Origin: Chitinophagia bacterium
GTDB lineage: Bacteria; Bacteroidota; Bacteroidia; Chitinophagales; Chitinophagaceae
DNA length: 7,364 bases
Assembly: GCA_010021705.1 (NCBI GenBank)
Contig: RGMU01000073.1
Coordinates: 1 to 7,364, forward strand
Direction: 5' to 3'
The notes beneath the pieces were generated by a model, which was given only the letters and a program-made list of their open reading frames with translations, had not been told where the DNA came from and did not search any database. Of the stretch, positions 1-6,835 are shown one piece after another (position 1 is the first letter of the stretch; each line of letters starts with the position of its first letter). A program made the translations under genes and the position numbers.

Positions 1-34
1 AGTAACCACCGTTTTACTGCCAACTAATACTACC

Positions 35-57
35 AAGCCACCTGAATGGGTGGCTTT
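35..57 (+). terminator. Hairpin, probable terminator of an upstream gene
   Basis: AAGCCACC (35-42) pairs perfectly with GGTGGCTT (49-56) around the six-base loop TGAATG, giving an 8-bp stem. The T tract after it is short (CTTTGG), so this is a weak intrinsic terminator by enterobacterial standards. It lies upstream of the phosphoesterase promoter element. One reading frame from the left edge stops at 25-27, just before the stem, which fits the end of a gene lying off the window. Another frame stays open through the hairpin to 94, so the assignment is tentative. Confidence 0.5.
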
Positions 58-109
58 GGTGTATGAAAAAGTTTACAATTTGGTAATAAAATAATTAATA
101 TGACTGCTG

Positions 110-117
110 TATATTTG
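110..117 (+). promoter_or_regulatory. Bacteroidota -7 promoter element (TAnnTTTG) for the phosphoesterase gene
   Basis: TATATTTG matches the Bacteroidota primary sigma factor -7 consensus TAnnTTTG exactly. Transcription would begin a few bases downstream, about 122-126, leaving a leader of roughly 15-20 nt before the ATG at 142. No well-placed -33 TTTG is visible: the nearest TTTG (79-82) leaves a 27-base spacer, longer than the usual 19-21. The match to -7 is seen directly; promoter activity is inferred. Confidence 0.45.
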
Positions 118-141
118 CCCAAAATATTGATACGTATATTT

Positions 142-1611
142 ATGAAAAAATTATTCTTAGCAGCTATAATATTGATAGCGGCTTACAATGCCAATGCAGC
201 GGTTAATCAAATCAGATGGGGCACTACCGGTGACCCGTTTAATGGTCTTACCATAACATGGAGCAACACCGGTAGCACAGACTCTATAGCCTGGGGCTAT
301 ACCACTTCTTTAGAACGTGGCAATTATGCCGGAGTTAGAAGAACAGGCTATTCCACTGCCGGTTTCTTTGCTTATCGCTTTCCAACTGTGTTGCCTGATA
401 CCACCATTTATTATAAAATATGGAACTCAGCCACAAGTAGCTGGGAGGCACAAAAAACTTACCACACTGCTCCAAATCCTGCTGCAAAAAAGTTCTCTTT
501 TGCAGCATTGGGCGACTGTCGTTCTAGCCCCTCCATACTTACAAGTGTATCTGACTTTGTAACTGCCCGCCGCCCCGCGCTGTGTTTGTTTAATGGCGAC
601 CTTACACAAACAGGCGTTTCGGCATCAGAATACAATACTTTTTTCTCTGCAGCGTCTAACTTTTTAGAGCAAAATTTAGTGCTACATGCCGAAGGCAATC
701 ACGATGCCACAAGTCCGGTTACATTTTCTAACCTGTGGAACTTACCCATCACCAATGGCACAAATCTTTACTATGCAGTGCGCTATGGCAATGCGTTTTT
801 TGTAACCATTAATTCATGCGACCCTACCAACTCTGCCATGCGCACATGGCTACATGACACCCTTACAGCTGCTGCCGCGGATAGTACCATTACATGGAAA
901 GTAGTGTCTTTTCACCATCCATTTTTTAATGTAGGTAGCCACCAAGGTGATATGGACGCTTATAGAACAAGTATATGGAAAGAATTTGATGACCATGGTG
1001 TGGATATGGTACTTAATGGGCATGACCATAACTATCAGCGTTCAAAGCCTATCAATCTTAATGTTAGTACCTCCGCCCCGGTAGCCAACTTTGGTAGCGG
1101 ACCCGGTGAAGGAAGGCTTCAAATTATATCAGGTGGTGCAGGTGCTTCACTGTATGCAAGAGGCTCTTCTGCAGATGCTTGGGCTATTAATATATTCAAC
1201 TCAACGTATAACTATGTATATTGTAATGTAGATGGTTGCACTGCCAAAATTACAGCCTACAATTCAAGTAATTCTGTTATTGATACCGTAACATTAAATA
1301 AAACAGGCTCTGCCGGCTGTAGAACTGTTAGTGCAGTTAATACGTCTTACAAAACTACTTTTAACCCATTAACCATTTATCCTAATCCAGCTACCAGTAG
1401 CTTTACTTTGGAATATGGCGCAACAGCAACGGGAGATGCCATTATTACCATAACCGATGAAAAAGGCAAAGTTGTAAGCACGCAAAAGGTGAATAAATCA
1501 TCGGCTATGCTAAAACATACGCAAGATGTATCAAAATTAGCTAAAGGCATTTATAACGTTTCCATCATACTTGCCGACCATAGAGATAGCGGCATTTTGA
1601 TAGTACATTAA
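142..1611 (+). CDS. Secreted metallophosphoesterase, purple acid phosphatase-like, with T9SS sorting domain
   Basis: This is a 489-residue exported phosphoesterase expected to hydrolyse phosphoester bonds using two metal ions. Residues 1-19 form a signal peptide (MKKLF, hydrophobic core, ANA cleavage site). Residues about 21-115 resemble the fibronectin-like N-terminal domain of purple acid phosphatases. The calcineurin-type catalytic domain spans about 118-360, with metal-ligand motifs GD (D125), GDLTQ (D153), GNHD (N186, H187), FHHP (H258/H259) and GHDH (H294, H296). The Tyr that ligates iron in true purple acid phosphatases (GDxxY) is Gln156 here, so a purple Fe-Tyr centre is unlikely. Residues about 410-489 form a type A-like T9SS sorting domain starting at YPNPA, implying secretion or cell-surface attachment. 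I chose the ATG at 142 because an earlier in-frame ATG at 100 would put 14 extra residues before the signal peptide and lies upstream of the -7 element. The gene appears monocistronic, with a terminator 15 bp downstream. The natural substrate is unknown. Confidence 0.9.
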   Translation: MKKLFLAAIILIAAYNANAAVNQIRWGTTGDPFNGLTITWSNTGSTDSIAWGYTTSLERGNYAGVRRTGYSTAGFFAYRFPTVLPDTTIYYKIWNSATSSWEAQKTYHTAPNPAAKKFSFAALGDCRSSPSILTSVSDFVTARRPALCLFNGDLTQTGVSASEYNTFFSAASNFLEQNLVLHAEGNHDATSPVTFSNLWNLPITNGTNLYYAVRYGNAFFVTINSCDPTNSAMRTWLHDTLTAAAADSTITWKVVSFHHPFFNVGSHQGDMDAYRTSIWKEFDDHGVDMVLNGHDHNYQRSKPINLNVSTSAPVANFGSGPGEGRLQIISGGAGASLYARGSSADAWAINIFNSTYNYVYCNVDGCTAKITAYNSSNSVIDTVTLNKTGSAGCRTVSAVNTSYKTTFNPLTIYPNPATSSFTLEYGATATGDAIITITDEKGKVVSTQKVNKSSAMLKHTQDVSKLAKGIYNVSIILADHRDSGILIVH

Positions 1612-1625
1612 ACCTAAATTAACTT

Positions 1626-1660
1626 AATGCCACCGCTATTATTTTGGCGGTGGCATTGTT
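1626..1660 (+). terminator. Intrinsic terminator of the phosphoesterase gene
   Basis: AATGCCACCGC (1626-1636) pairs perfectly with GCGGTGGCATT (1647-1657) around a ten-base loop, an 11-bp GC-rich stem beginning 15 bp after the phosphoesterase stop. The downstream T tract is short (TTGTTAT). It separates the phosphoesterase from the small membrane protein gene, whose ATG follows only 14 bp after the stem, so read-through or a promoter near the hairpin must supply that gene. Confidence 0.7.
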
Positions 1661-1670
1661 ATACCATATA

Positions 1671-2033
1671 ATGAATAAAGAACAAAAGCTATTAGCGTGG
1701 ATACTGCGGATTGGGGTTTGCGGAACTTTTATTGGGCACGGTACTTACGCATTACAGGTAAAACCAACGTGGATTAAGCTCATTACATCTTTAGGCTTCA
1801 CGCCAGGCTTTGCCGTTACTGCCATGCCGGTAATAGGCATTGTTGACTATATTGTTGCCATACTTGCCTTGCTAAAGCCCAATAAATACTTGTTTATGTG
1901 GGCTGCACTTTGGTGCACACTAACCGCATTCAGCCGTATAACGGCAGGAGAAAGTGTCCTTGAACTTTTAGAGAGATTTTCTAATATTGCCTGCCCTTTG
2001 GCATTGGTGTATTTGTATAGTAATAGGAAGTAA
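1671..2033 (+). CDS. Small four-helix membrane protein, DoxX-like
   Basis: This is a 120-residue inner-membrane protein of unknown role. Four hydrophobic segments are visible at about 6-28, 46-68, 73-91 and 102-117, the size and layout of DoxX/DoxD-like proteins. Recognisable short motifs are GHGTYAL in helix 1, PVIGIVDY in helix 2, and an R-x-TAGE segment after helix 3. The resemblance is to the general DoxX-like fold, and the functions proposed for that superfamily (quinone- or sulfur-linked redox) are not established for this type. The ATG at 1671 is preferred over an in-frame TTG at 1644, because the TTG lies in the loop of the upstream terminator and would add nine poorly fitting residues. 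No clear promoter is seen in the 59-bp gap. It converges with the efflux operon, and nothing links it functionally to either neighbour. Confidence 0.75.
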   Translation: MNKEQKLLAWILRIGVCGTFIGHGTYALQVKPTWIKLITSLGFTPGFAVTAMPVIGIVDYIVAILALLKPNKYLFMWAALWCTLTAFSRITAGESVLELLERFSNIACPLALVYLYSNRK

Positions 2034-2223
2034 TGGTCAAAATTCAGGCTGTGGGTGCGATTTCTCCTTTTGAATAGCCGTTACGCTTGTATTGAATTAC
2101 CTTCTTCTTAAAAAATAAGACCTGCCCCAACCGTATGTTGTGGGATTCTGACAAACACCCCAGTTTAAAAAAGAGGCTGCCCTTTTTTGGACAGCCCCTT
2201 TAATGTACTAAACTACTCAGCTA
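2034..2223. other. Convergent intergenic region without a supported gene
   Basis: This 190-bp stretch separates the stop codons of the small membrane protein gene and the RND pump gene, which point towards each other. It holds the efflux operon terminator (2166-2202). It also contains a weak bulged hairpin, CCCCAAC (2125-2131) with GTTGTGGG (2137-2144), that lacks a T tract. A minus-strand frame is open for about 50 codons but has no ATG. No promoter element or repeat was recognised. Confidence 0.6.
2166..2202 (-). terminator. Intrinsic terminator of the RND efflux operon
   Basis: Read on the minus strand, AAAGGGGCTGTCC (2201-2189) pairs with GGGCAGCCTCTTT (2182-2170) around a loop of six A residues, with two mismatches. 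The 3' arm runs into a T6 tract (2172-2167). It begins 22 bp after the pump's stop codon. On the plus strand the same stem is followed by only CCCCTTTAA, so it may also stop transcription from the small membrane protein gene, but less well. This is the best intrinsic terminator in the window. Confidence 0.85.
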
Positions 2224-5200
2224 TTACGCTTCTTCCGTTACTGCTACTTCAGGAGCGGGCTGTTCTTTTTTACTCCAACCAAAGGTTTTGGCTAACCAGT
2301 CCTTTAATTGGAAACTTAAAAGGCACATGGCAGGCACGGCTATAAGCGTTATCAAGGTGGCAAAGCTAAGCCCGTATATCATTGTCCATGCTAAGGATGC
2401 CCATATGGCAGCACTATCGCCGCCAAAGAAAATGTGAGGGTTAAAAGTGGTTAAGAGTGTACCAAAATCTATATTAAGCCCTACTGCCAATGGTACTAAC
2501 CCTAATATGGCTGCTGTTGCGGTGAGCAGTACAGGGGTCATACGGGTTCTACCGGCTTCCACTATTGCATCGTAGCGAGACATGCCGTCTTTTATCATCA
2601 AGTCCATAAACTCTACCAGCAATATACCATTACGCACCACAATACCGGCTAATGCCACAATACCAATACCACTCATTACCAATGAAAATGTATTGCGGAA
2701 TATACCAAACCCTAACATTACACCCGTAATACTAAATAGTATTTCGCTCATTATGATGACAGTACGGCTTAGCGAGTTGAACTGTAAAATAAGCGTTAGT
2801 ACAATTAACAACATGGAAATACCAAATGCACTTAATAAAAAGCTCATGGTTTCAGCCTGGTCTTCCTGCTGACCACCCATTTTAACATTTATGCCTGCCG
2901 GTAGGTGAAATTCGTTCACTTCCTTTTGCACTGCCGCTACCACATCATTGTCTTCATAACCTTTAATTACGTTAGAAAAAAGAGAAATGATACGCTTTTG
3001 GTCTTTACGCTTAATAGCACCATAGGTTGTGCCATAATGCACGTTGGCAAAGGCACTTACCGGTACAGAGCGTATTGCCCCTCCCATACCCATATCGCGA
3101 AACACAATAGGCAAGTTGCGCACAGCATCTATATCTGCCCTTTGCGACTTCATTAAACGCAGGTTGATAGGGTAGTCGTCATTTGCATCGCGGAAGCGGG
3201 ACACCTCTTTGCCAAATATGGCAGTACGAAGCGTCATTGCCACCTGATAGGTAGATATACTTTCGCTGTTCATGCGCTCTCTGTCCACGTCAAATACAAT
3301 TTCCGGCTTGTGGGCATCAAAATCGCTCCTTAACTCTTCTACACCCGGTATTTGCTTAGCTTTTAGATAGCGTTTCATTTTTTCGCTATAAGCCACCAAA
3401 GTGTCTAAGTTTTCACCGGTAAGCTCAATAACAATGGGCTTAGCTTGGGGTGGACCACCGCTCTCTTGGTCAACCGTAATTTCAGCACCGGGATATGATT
3501 TTACAACTTCTCTAATTTTATTCAGATAAGTTAATGTTGATGCTCCCTTTCTATCCTTAAATTCTACAAACGCTACCGATATTTTACCTTTATTGGGGAA
3601 ATCGCCTACTTCTTGCGCACCCGGGTCAACGGCATCTACGGTTACATTGGCTATTACCGACTTCACAAGCGGGTTGTGCTTGCCGTGTTCAGGGTCGTTA
3701 TCCAACACTTTGTTTACCTTAGCTTCCAATTCTTTCAGCACTTCATTAGTGCGGGCTTGGTCTGTACCAACGGGTAAATTAAGATATACATAAGCAAAAT
3801 TGGGGTCAGCTTGCGGGAAAAACACAAACGGCGGTTTACGCGCACCATTAAACATAATAGACAATGGTAGCATTACCAATGTGGTAATGAATATTATTAA
3901 TGGACGCTTTAACGCTAAGCGCAATACACGGGTGTACCATTCTCTAAAGGCAGGCCAGGTGCGGTTTTGGAAGCGGTGAAATATGCCTGATAACACATAT
4001 TTTTCCAATAAAATAAATAAGTAAACAATAACAATAAAGTTTGCCAAACCGCGTGTAGCAGGGCTTATGTAAAAAATAAGAGCCAATACGCCAAAGCAAA
4101 CCGCTGTTATCAAATTACCCTTTGTGAAAGTCTTTTTGCCGGTTTCATGCTTTTCTGGCTTCATAAAGCTAACCGCAAATACAGGGTTAATGATGTAAGC
4201 TACCAATAGCGAGGCTATAAGCGTTATCATTAACGTAGTAGGTAAAAAGAACATAAAGCTACCAATAACGCCTTTCCAAAATGCCAAAGGAATAAAGGGC
4301 ATAAGCGTGGTTGCCGTGCCCGATAATACGGGCAAAAACACCTCTCCGGTGGCAAACTTGGCAGCCTTAACAATATCCATTTTGCCATTGTCAAATATGC
4401 GGTGCGTATTTTCTATCACCACAATGGCATCGTCCACCACTATCCCCAAAGCTAATAGGAAAGAAAACAGCACCACCATGTTCAGCGTAAAGCCAATAGT
4501 GGGCAAAAACAAAAATGCTATGGCACAACTCAGCGGCACCGATAGCGCCACAAATAGCGCATTGGTAACACCCATAAAAAACATGAGTATTAGCGTTACC
4601 AACAAAAAGCCTATGATAATGGTGTTGATAAGGTCATGAAGTGTGTTACGCGTTGTTTCTGATTGGTCTCCGGTGGTAACAATATGCAGGTCTTTAGGAA
4701 CGGCATTTTCATCTTGCAGCTTTTTAATTACAGCTTGTACATTATCGGAAGCCTCTATTAGGTTTGCGCCTTTGGCTTTAATAATATTTAGCGTAATTAC
4801 GTTTTTGTTATCCAAACGGGCATAGCTTTTTTGGTCTGCAAAAGTGTCTATCACCTGGGTTATGTTTTTTAGGTAAACGCTTTGCCCATACGGGTTTTTG
4901 ACAATAAGGTCGGCTATTTGGTCGGCACGCTTAAATTCATTACGAAGGCTTAATACGCGCTTTTGGCTGTTCATAGACACTTCACCGGCAGTAGTTGACA
5001 GGTTTTCAGAAGCTATTGCCCGGTCAATGTCATCAAATGTTACACCCGCAGCCTGCATTTTATACATATCTACGTTAATTTGAATTTCACGGTCAAGTGC
5101 ACCCACGCGGTTCACCTGCTTCACTTGCTTTAATCCTTCAATGTTGTCTTTTATTTTATCGGCATATTTTTTCAGTCTGCCTAAGTCATAATCGCCGGAT

Positions 5201-5652
5201 ATGTTAACAGATAGAATCGGCATTTCCGATAAGTCAATGTCATTAACCTCGGGCTGATAAGGCAAGTTTTTAGGTAAGTCCTGTTTCGCCTTATCCACAG
5301 CGTCTTTTACGTCCTTCTTTGCTTTTTCTATCTTAACGTCGGTGTTAAATTCTATTACCACCACCGAATAATCCTGAAAAGAATTGCTGGTTACTTTCTT
5401 TACCCCGGTCAGGTTTTTGGTTTGCTTTTCTATGGGCTTGGACACCAAGTTTTCCATATTCTCCGGCGATGTGCCGGGATAAACGGTTTGTACAATTATC
5501 TGCGGAATTTTAATTTCCGGAAACTGCTCTTTGGGCAAATTCAGAAAAGCAAACAGCCCCATTAGCGTTATAATAACGGTTATAACGTAGGTAGCGGTTC
5601 TATTATCTATTGCCCAACTGGAGGGCTTAAACTCCTTAAATACGTCTTTCAT
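2224..5652 (-). CDS. RND efflux pump, inner-membrane permease subunit (AcrB/HAE-type)
   Basis: This 1142-residue proton-driven transporter exports substrates from the inner membrane or periplasm through the adaptor and outer-membrane channel encoded just upstream. It has the duplicated RND layout: TM1 about 20-38, large periplasmic loop 39-340, TM2-TM6 about 341-492, TM7 about 583-602, second periplasmic loop 603-935, TM8-TM12 about 936-1112. The TM4 proton-relay pair is intact (GIVVDDAIVVIEN, D407 and D408). The usual TM10 lysine of AcrB is replaced by Arg1007 (VVRNGILLVEF), and the TM11 segment RTRMTPVLLTATAAILGLVP is typical. It exceeds the roughly 1030-1050 residues of AcrB because of two extra hydrophobic segments at about 513-553 between TM6 and TM7, a longer TM11-TM12 loop (about 1060-1085, FFGGD), and a short acidic, proline-containing C-tail. 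It lacks the charged TM4 signature of metal exporters such as CusA, so a drug, lipid or other organic substrate is more likely, but the substrate is unknown. It is the last gene of the operon, 40 bp after the adaptor gene, with a strong terminator behind it. Confidence 0.95.
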   Translation of the reverse strand: MKDVFKEFKPSSWAIDNRTATYVITVIITLMGLFAFLNLPKEQFPEIKIPQIIVQTVYPGTSPENMENLVSKPIEKQTKNLTGVKKVTSNSFQDYSVVVIEFNTDVKIEKAKKDVKDAVDKAKQDLPKNLPYQPEVNDIDLSEMPILSVNISGDYDLGRLKKYADKIKDNIEGLKQVKQVNRVGALDREIQINVDMYKMQAAGVTFDDIDRAIASENLSTTAGEVSMNSQKRVLSLRNEFKRADQIADLIVKNPYGQSVYLKNITQVIDTFADQKSYARLDNKNVITLNIIKAKGANLIEASDNVQAVIKKLQDENAVPKDLHIVTTGDQSETTRNTLHDLINTIIIGFLLVTLILMFFMGVTNALFVALSVPLSCAIAFLFLPTIGFTLNMVVLFSFLLALGIVVDDAIVVIENTHRIFDNGKMDIVKAAKFATGEVFLPVLSGTATTLMPFIPLAFWKGVIGSFMFFLPTTLMITLIASLLVAYIINPVFAVSFMKPEKHETGKKTFTKGNLITAVCFGVLALIFYISPATRGLANFIVIVYLFILLEKYVLSGIFHRFQNRTWPAFREWYTRVLRLALKRPLIIFITTLVMLPLSIMFNGARKPPFVFFPQADPNFAYVYLNLPVGTDQARTNEVLKELEAKVNKVLDNDPEHGKHNPLVKSVIANVTVDAVDPGAQEVGDFPNKGKISVAFVEFKDRKGASTLTYLNKIREVVKSYPGAEITVDQESGGPPQAKPIVIELTGENLDTLVAYSEKMKRYLKAKQIPGVEELRSDFDAHKPEIVFDVDRERMNSESISTYQVAMTLRTAIFGKEVSRFRDANDDYPINLRLMKSQRADIDAVRNLPIVFRDMGMGGAIRSVPVSAFANVHYGTTYGAIKRKDQKRIISLFSNVIKGYEDNDVVAAVQKEVNEFHLPAGINVKMGGQQEDQAETMSFLLSAFGISMLLIVLTLILQFNSLSRTVIIMSEILFSITGVMLGFGIFRNTFSLVMSGIGIVALAGIVVRNGILLVEFMDLMIKDGMSRYDAIVEAGRTRMTPVLLTATAAILGLVPLAVGLNIDFGTLLTTFNPHIFFGGDSAAIWASLAWTMIYGLSFATLITLIAVPAMCLLSFQLKDWLAKTFGWSKKEQPAPEVAVTEEA

Positions 5653-5692
5653 ATTTGTTGTGTTTTACTTTTGTTAAAGAAGAGGGTTAGAC

Positions 5693-6793
5693 TTATTGCA
5701 TAGAAATTTTTTGCCCGTTCTCAAGCTCTTCATACCCTGCCACTATAACTTGGTTGCCCTCTTGCAGCCCGCTTGTAATTTCTACATTGCCGTTGGCAAT
5801 AATGCCGGTGGTAACGGGTACTGCCTTAGCTGTGCCATTTTCAACCACATATACCATTGTCCCCTCTTGTGTTTTTTGAAGGACATATACCGGCACTACA
5901 AGGGCTTTAGGATTAGTGTAATTAATAATTTTCATAATACAAGACATGTTGGGGTGCATTTTAGCATTGTTAGGCAATGCCACCTGCACGGTAAAAGATC
6001 GTGAAAGAGCGTTAACACTTTTGGTTACATAAGATATATGCGCAGTGAACGAATCGTTGATGTTAGGAAACACTAAGTTAACGGCATCGCCTTCTTTTAT
6101 TTTGCCTAAGTAGTTTTCACCTACCATTGCCTCTGCTTTTAGCTTATCAAAGTTTACTAAACGGATGCCCACACCCATAGACGCTGTTGCCGGCGAAGCA
6201 AAATCACCCACTTTAAGATTAACCTCATCTACCACACCGCTAATGGGGGCTAAAATGCGATAAAGGTCGCGCTGGGCTTTAAGGGCTTCAATGTTCTTTT
6301 CTATTGACTCATAGTTTGTTTTAGCTGCCATAAGCTGCACCTCTGTGCCTATATTTTGCTCCCAAAGCCTTTGTTGCTTTTCATACAAAGTTTTGGTAAG
6401 CGTTAAATTCGGTTGCAGTGCGTCTATTTGGCGGTCAATAGCCGACACATCAAGCGTGGCAAGCAGTTGTCCTTTGTTTACGTGTTGTCCCACCTTTACT
6501 AATACAGACTTTACGGTGGCTGCTGCTTGTGGTGCTGCTACAATGTTCTCATCGCTCATTACAGATGACTGCACCTCCACTACTCCATTAAACAAATTGG
6601 GCTTCATGGTAATAACCGATACCGGCGTAACCTTAACCGGCTTAGGTGCACCCTTTTCGGCTTCTTTTTCCATAGTAGCTATTTGGGCATCTAAGGCTGC
6701 ACGTTGCTTTTTAAGGTCGGCAAGCGTTGGTTTGTTCCCGCAAGACGCTAACAATAGCATGGCAGGAATTAAATACAAAGTAAAACGTTTCAT
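5693..6793 (-). CDS. RND efflux periplasmic adaptor (membrane fusion protein), lipoprotein
   Basis: This 366-residue adaptor bridges the RND pump and the TolC-like channel. The N-terminus is a lipoprotein signal peptide with lipobox LLASC (Cys18 acylated after cleavage), anchoring it to a membrane facing the periplasm. Residues 22-48 form a charged, heptad-like helix (DLKKQ...ALDAQ...MEKEAEK) before the core, which compact adaptors such as AcrA lack. The first lipoyl half is at about 84-116 (VKVGQHVNKGQLLATLD), a fairly short alpha-helical hairpin at about 117-178, and the second lipoyl half at about 179-200 (APISGVVDEVNLKVGDF). The beta-barrel and membrane-proximal domains follow to the C-terminus (GLQEGNQVIVAGYEELENG). 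The gene lies 42 bp after the TolC-like gene and 40 bp before the pump, in the same direction, so co-transcription is expected. No Bacteroidota -7 element is seen in either gap. The start is preceded by an A/T-rich leader without Shine-Dalgarno sequence. Confidence 0.93.
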   Translation of the reverse strand: MKRFTLYLIPAMLLLASCGNKPTLADLKKQRAALDAQIATMEKEAEKGAPKPVKVTPVSVITMKPNLFNGVVEVQSSVMSDENIVAAPQAAATVKSVLVKVGQHVNKGQLLATLDVSAIDRQIDALQPNLTLTKTLYEKQQRLWEQNIGTEVQLMAAKTNYESIEKNIEALKAQRDLYRILAPISGVVDEVNLKVGDFASPATASMGVGIRLVNFDKLKAEAMVGENYLGKIKEGDAVNLVFPNINDSFTAHISYVTKSVNALSRSFTVQVALPNNAKMHPNMSCIMKIINYTNPKALVVPVYVLQKTQEGTMVYVVENGTAKAVPVTTGIIANGNVEITSGLQEGNQVIVAGYEELENGQKISMQ

Positions 6794-6835
6794 ATATTTT
6801 ATTTTTGGTATGTTAATTAATAGATTGAAGATAAA

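Noticed and set aside
2..94. A frame open from the left edge to 94 that could be the C-terminus of an upstream protein
   Set aside because: It has only 30 codons, no start in view, no recognisable motif, and it reads straight through the hairpin at 35-57. An alternative frame stops at 27, just before the hairpin. Neither can be supported as coding from this window alone.
1639..1646. TTATTTTG in the hairpin loop as a -7 element for the small membrane protein gene
   Set aside because: It mismatches TAnnTTTG at the conserved A and has no well-placed -33 TTTG. The position, 25 bp before the ATG, is suitable, but the sequence is too weak to call.
2033..2077. A 14-codon frame whose ATG overlaps the stop of the small membrane protein gene (TAATG)
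   Set aside because: The overlap suggests translational coupling, but the peptide is very short, has no recognisable feature, and TAATG arises easily by chance.
2125..2144. Bulged hairpin CCCCAAC/GTTGTGGG as a dedicated terminator for the small membrane protein gene
   Set aside because: The stem is about 7 bp with a bulge, lies about 90 bp after the stop, and is followed by GATTCTGAC with no T tract.
4307..4639. A 110-codon plus-strand open frame inside the pump gene
   Set aside because: It lies wholly antisense to conserved transmembrane helices of the RND pump, and its translation has no recognisable domain. It is a shadow of the real gene, as are the other frames inside the efflux genes and the phosphoesterase gene.
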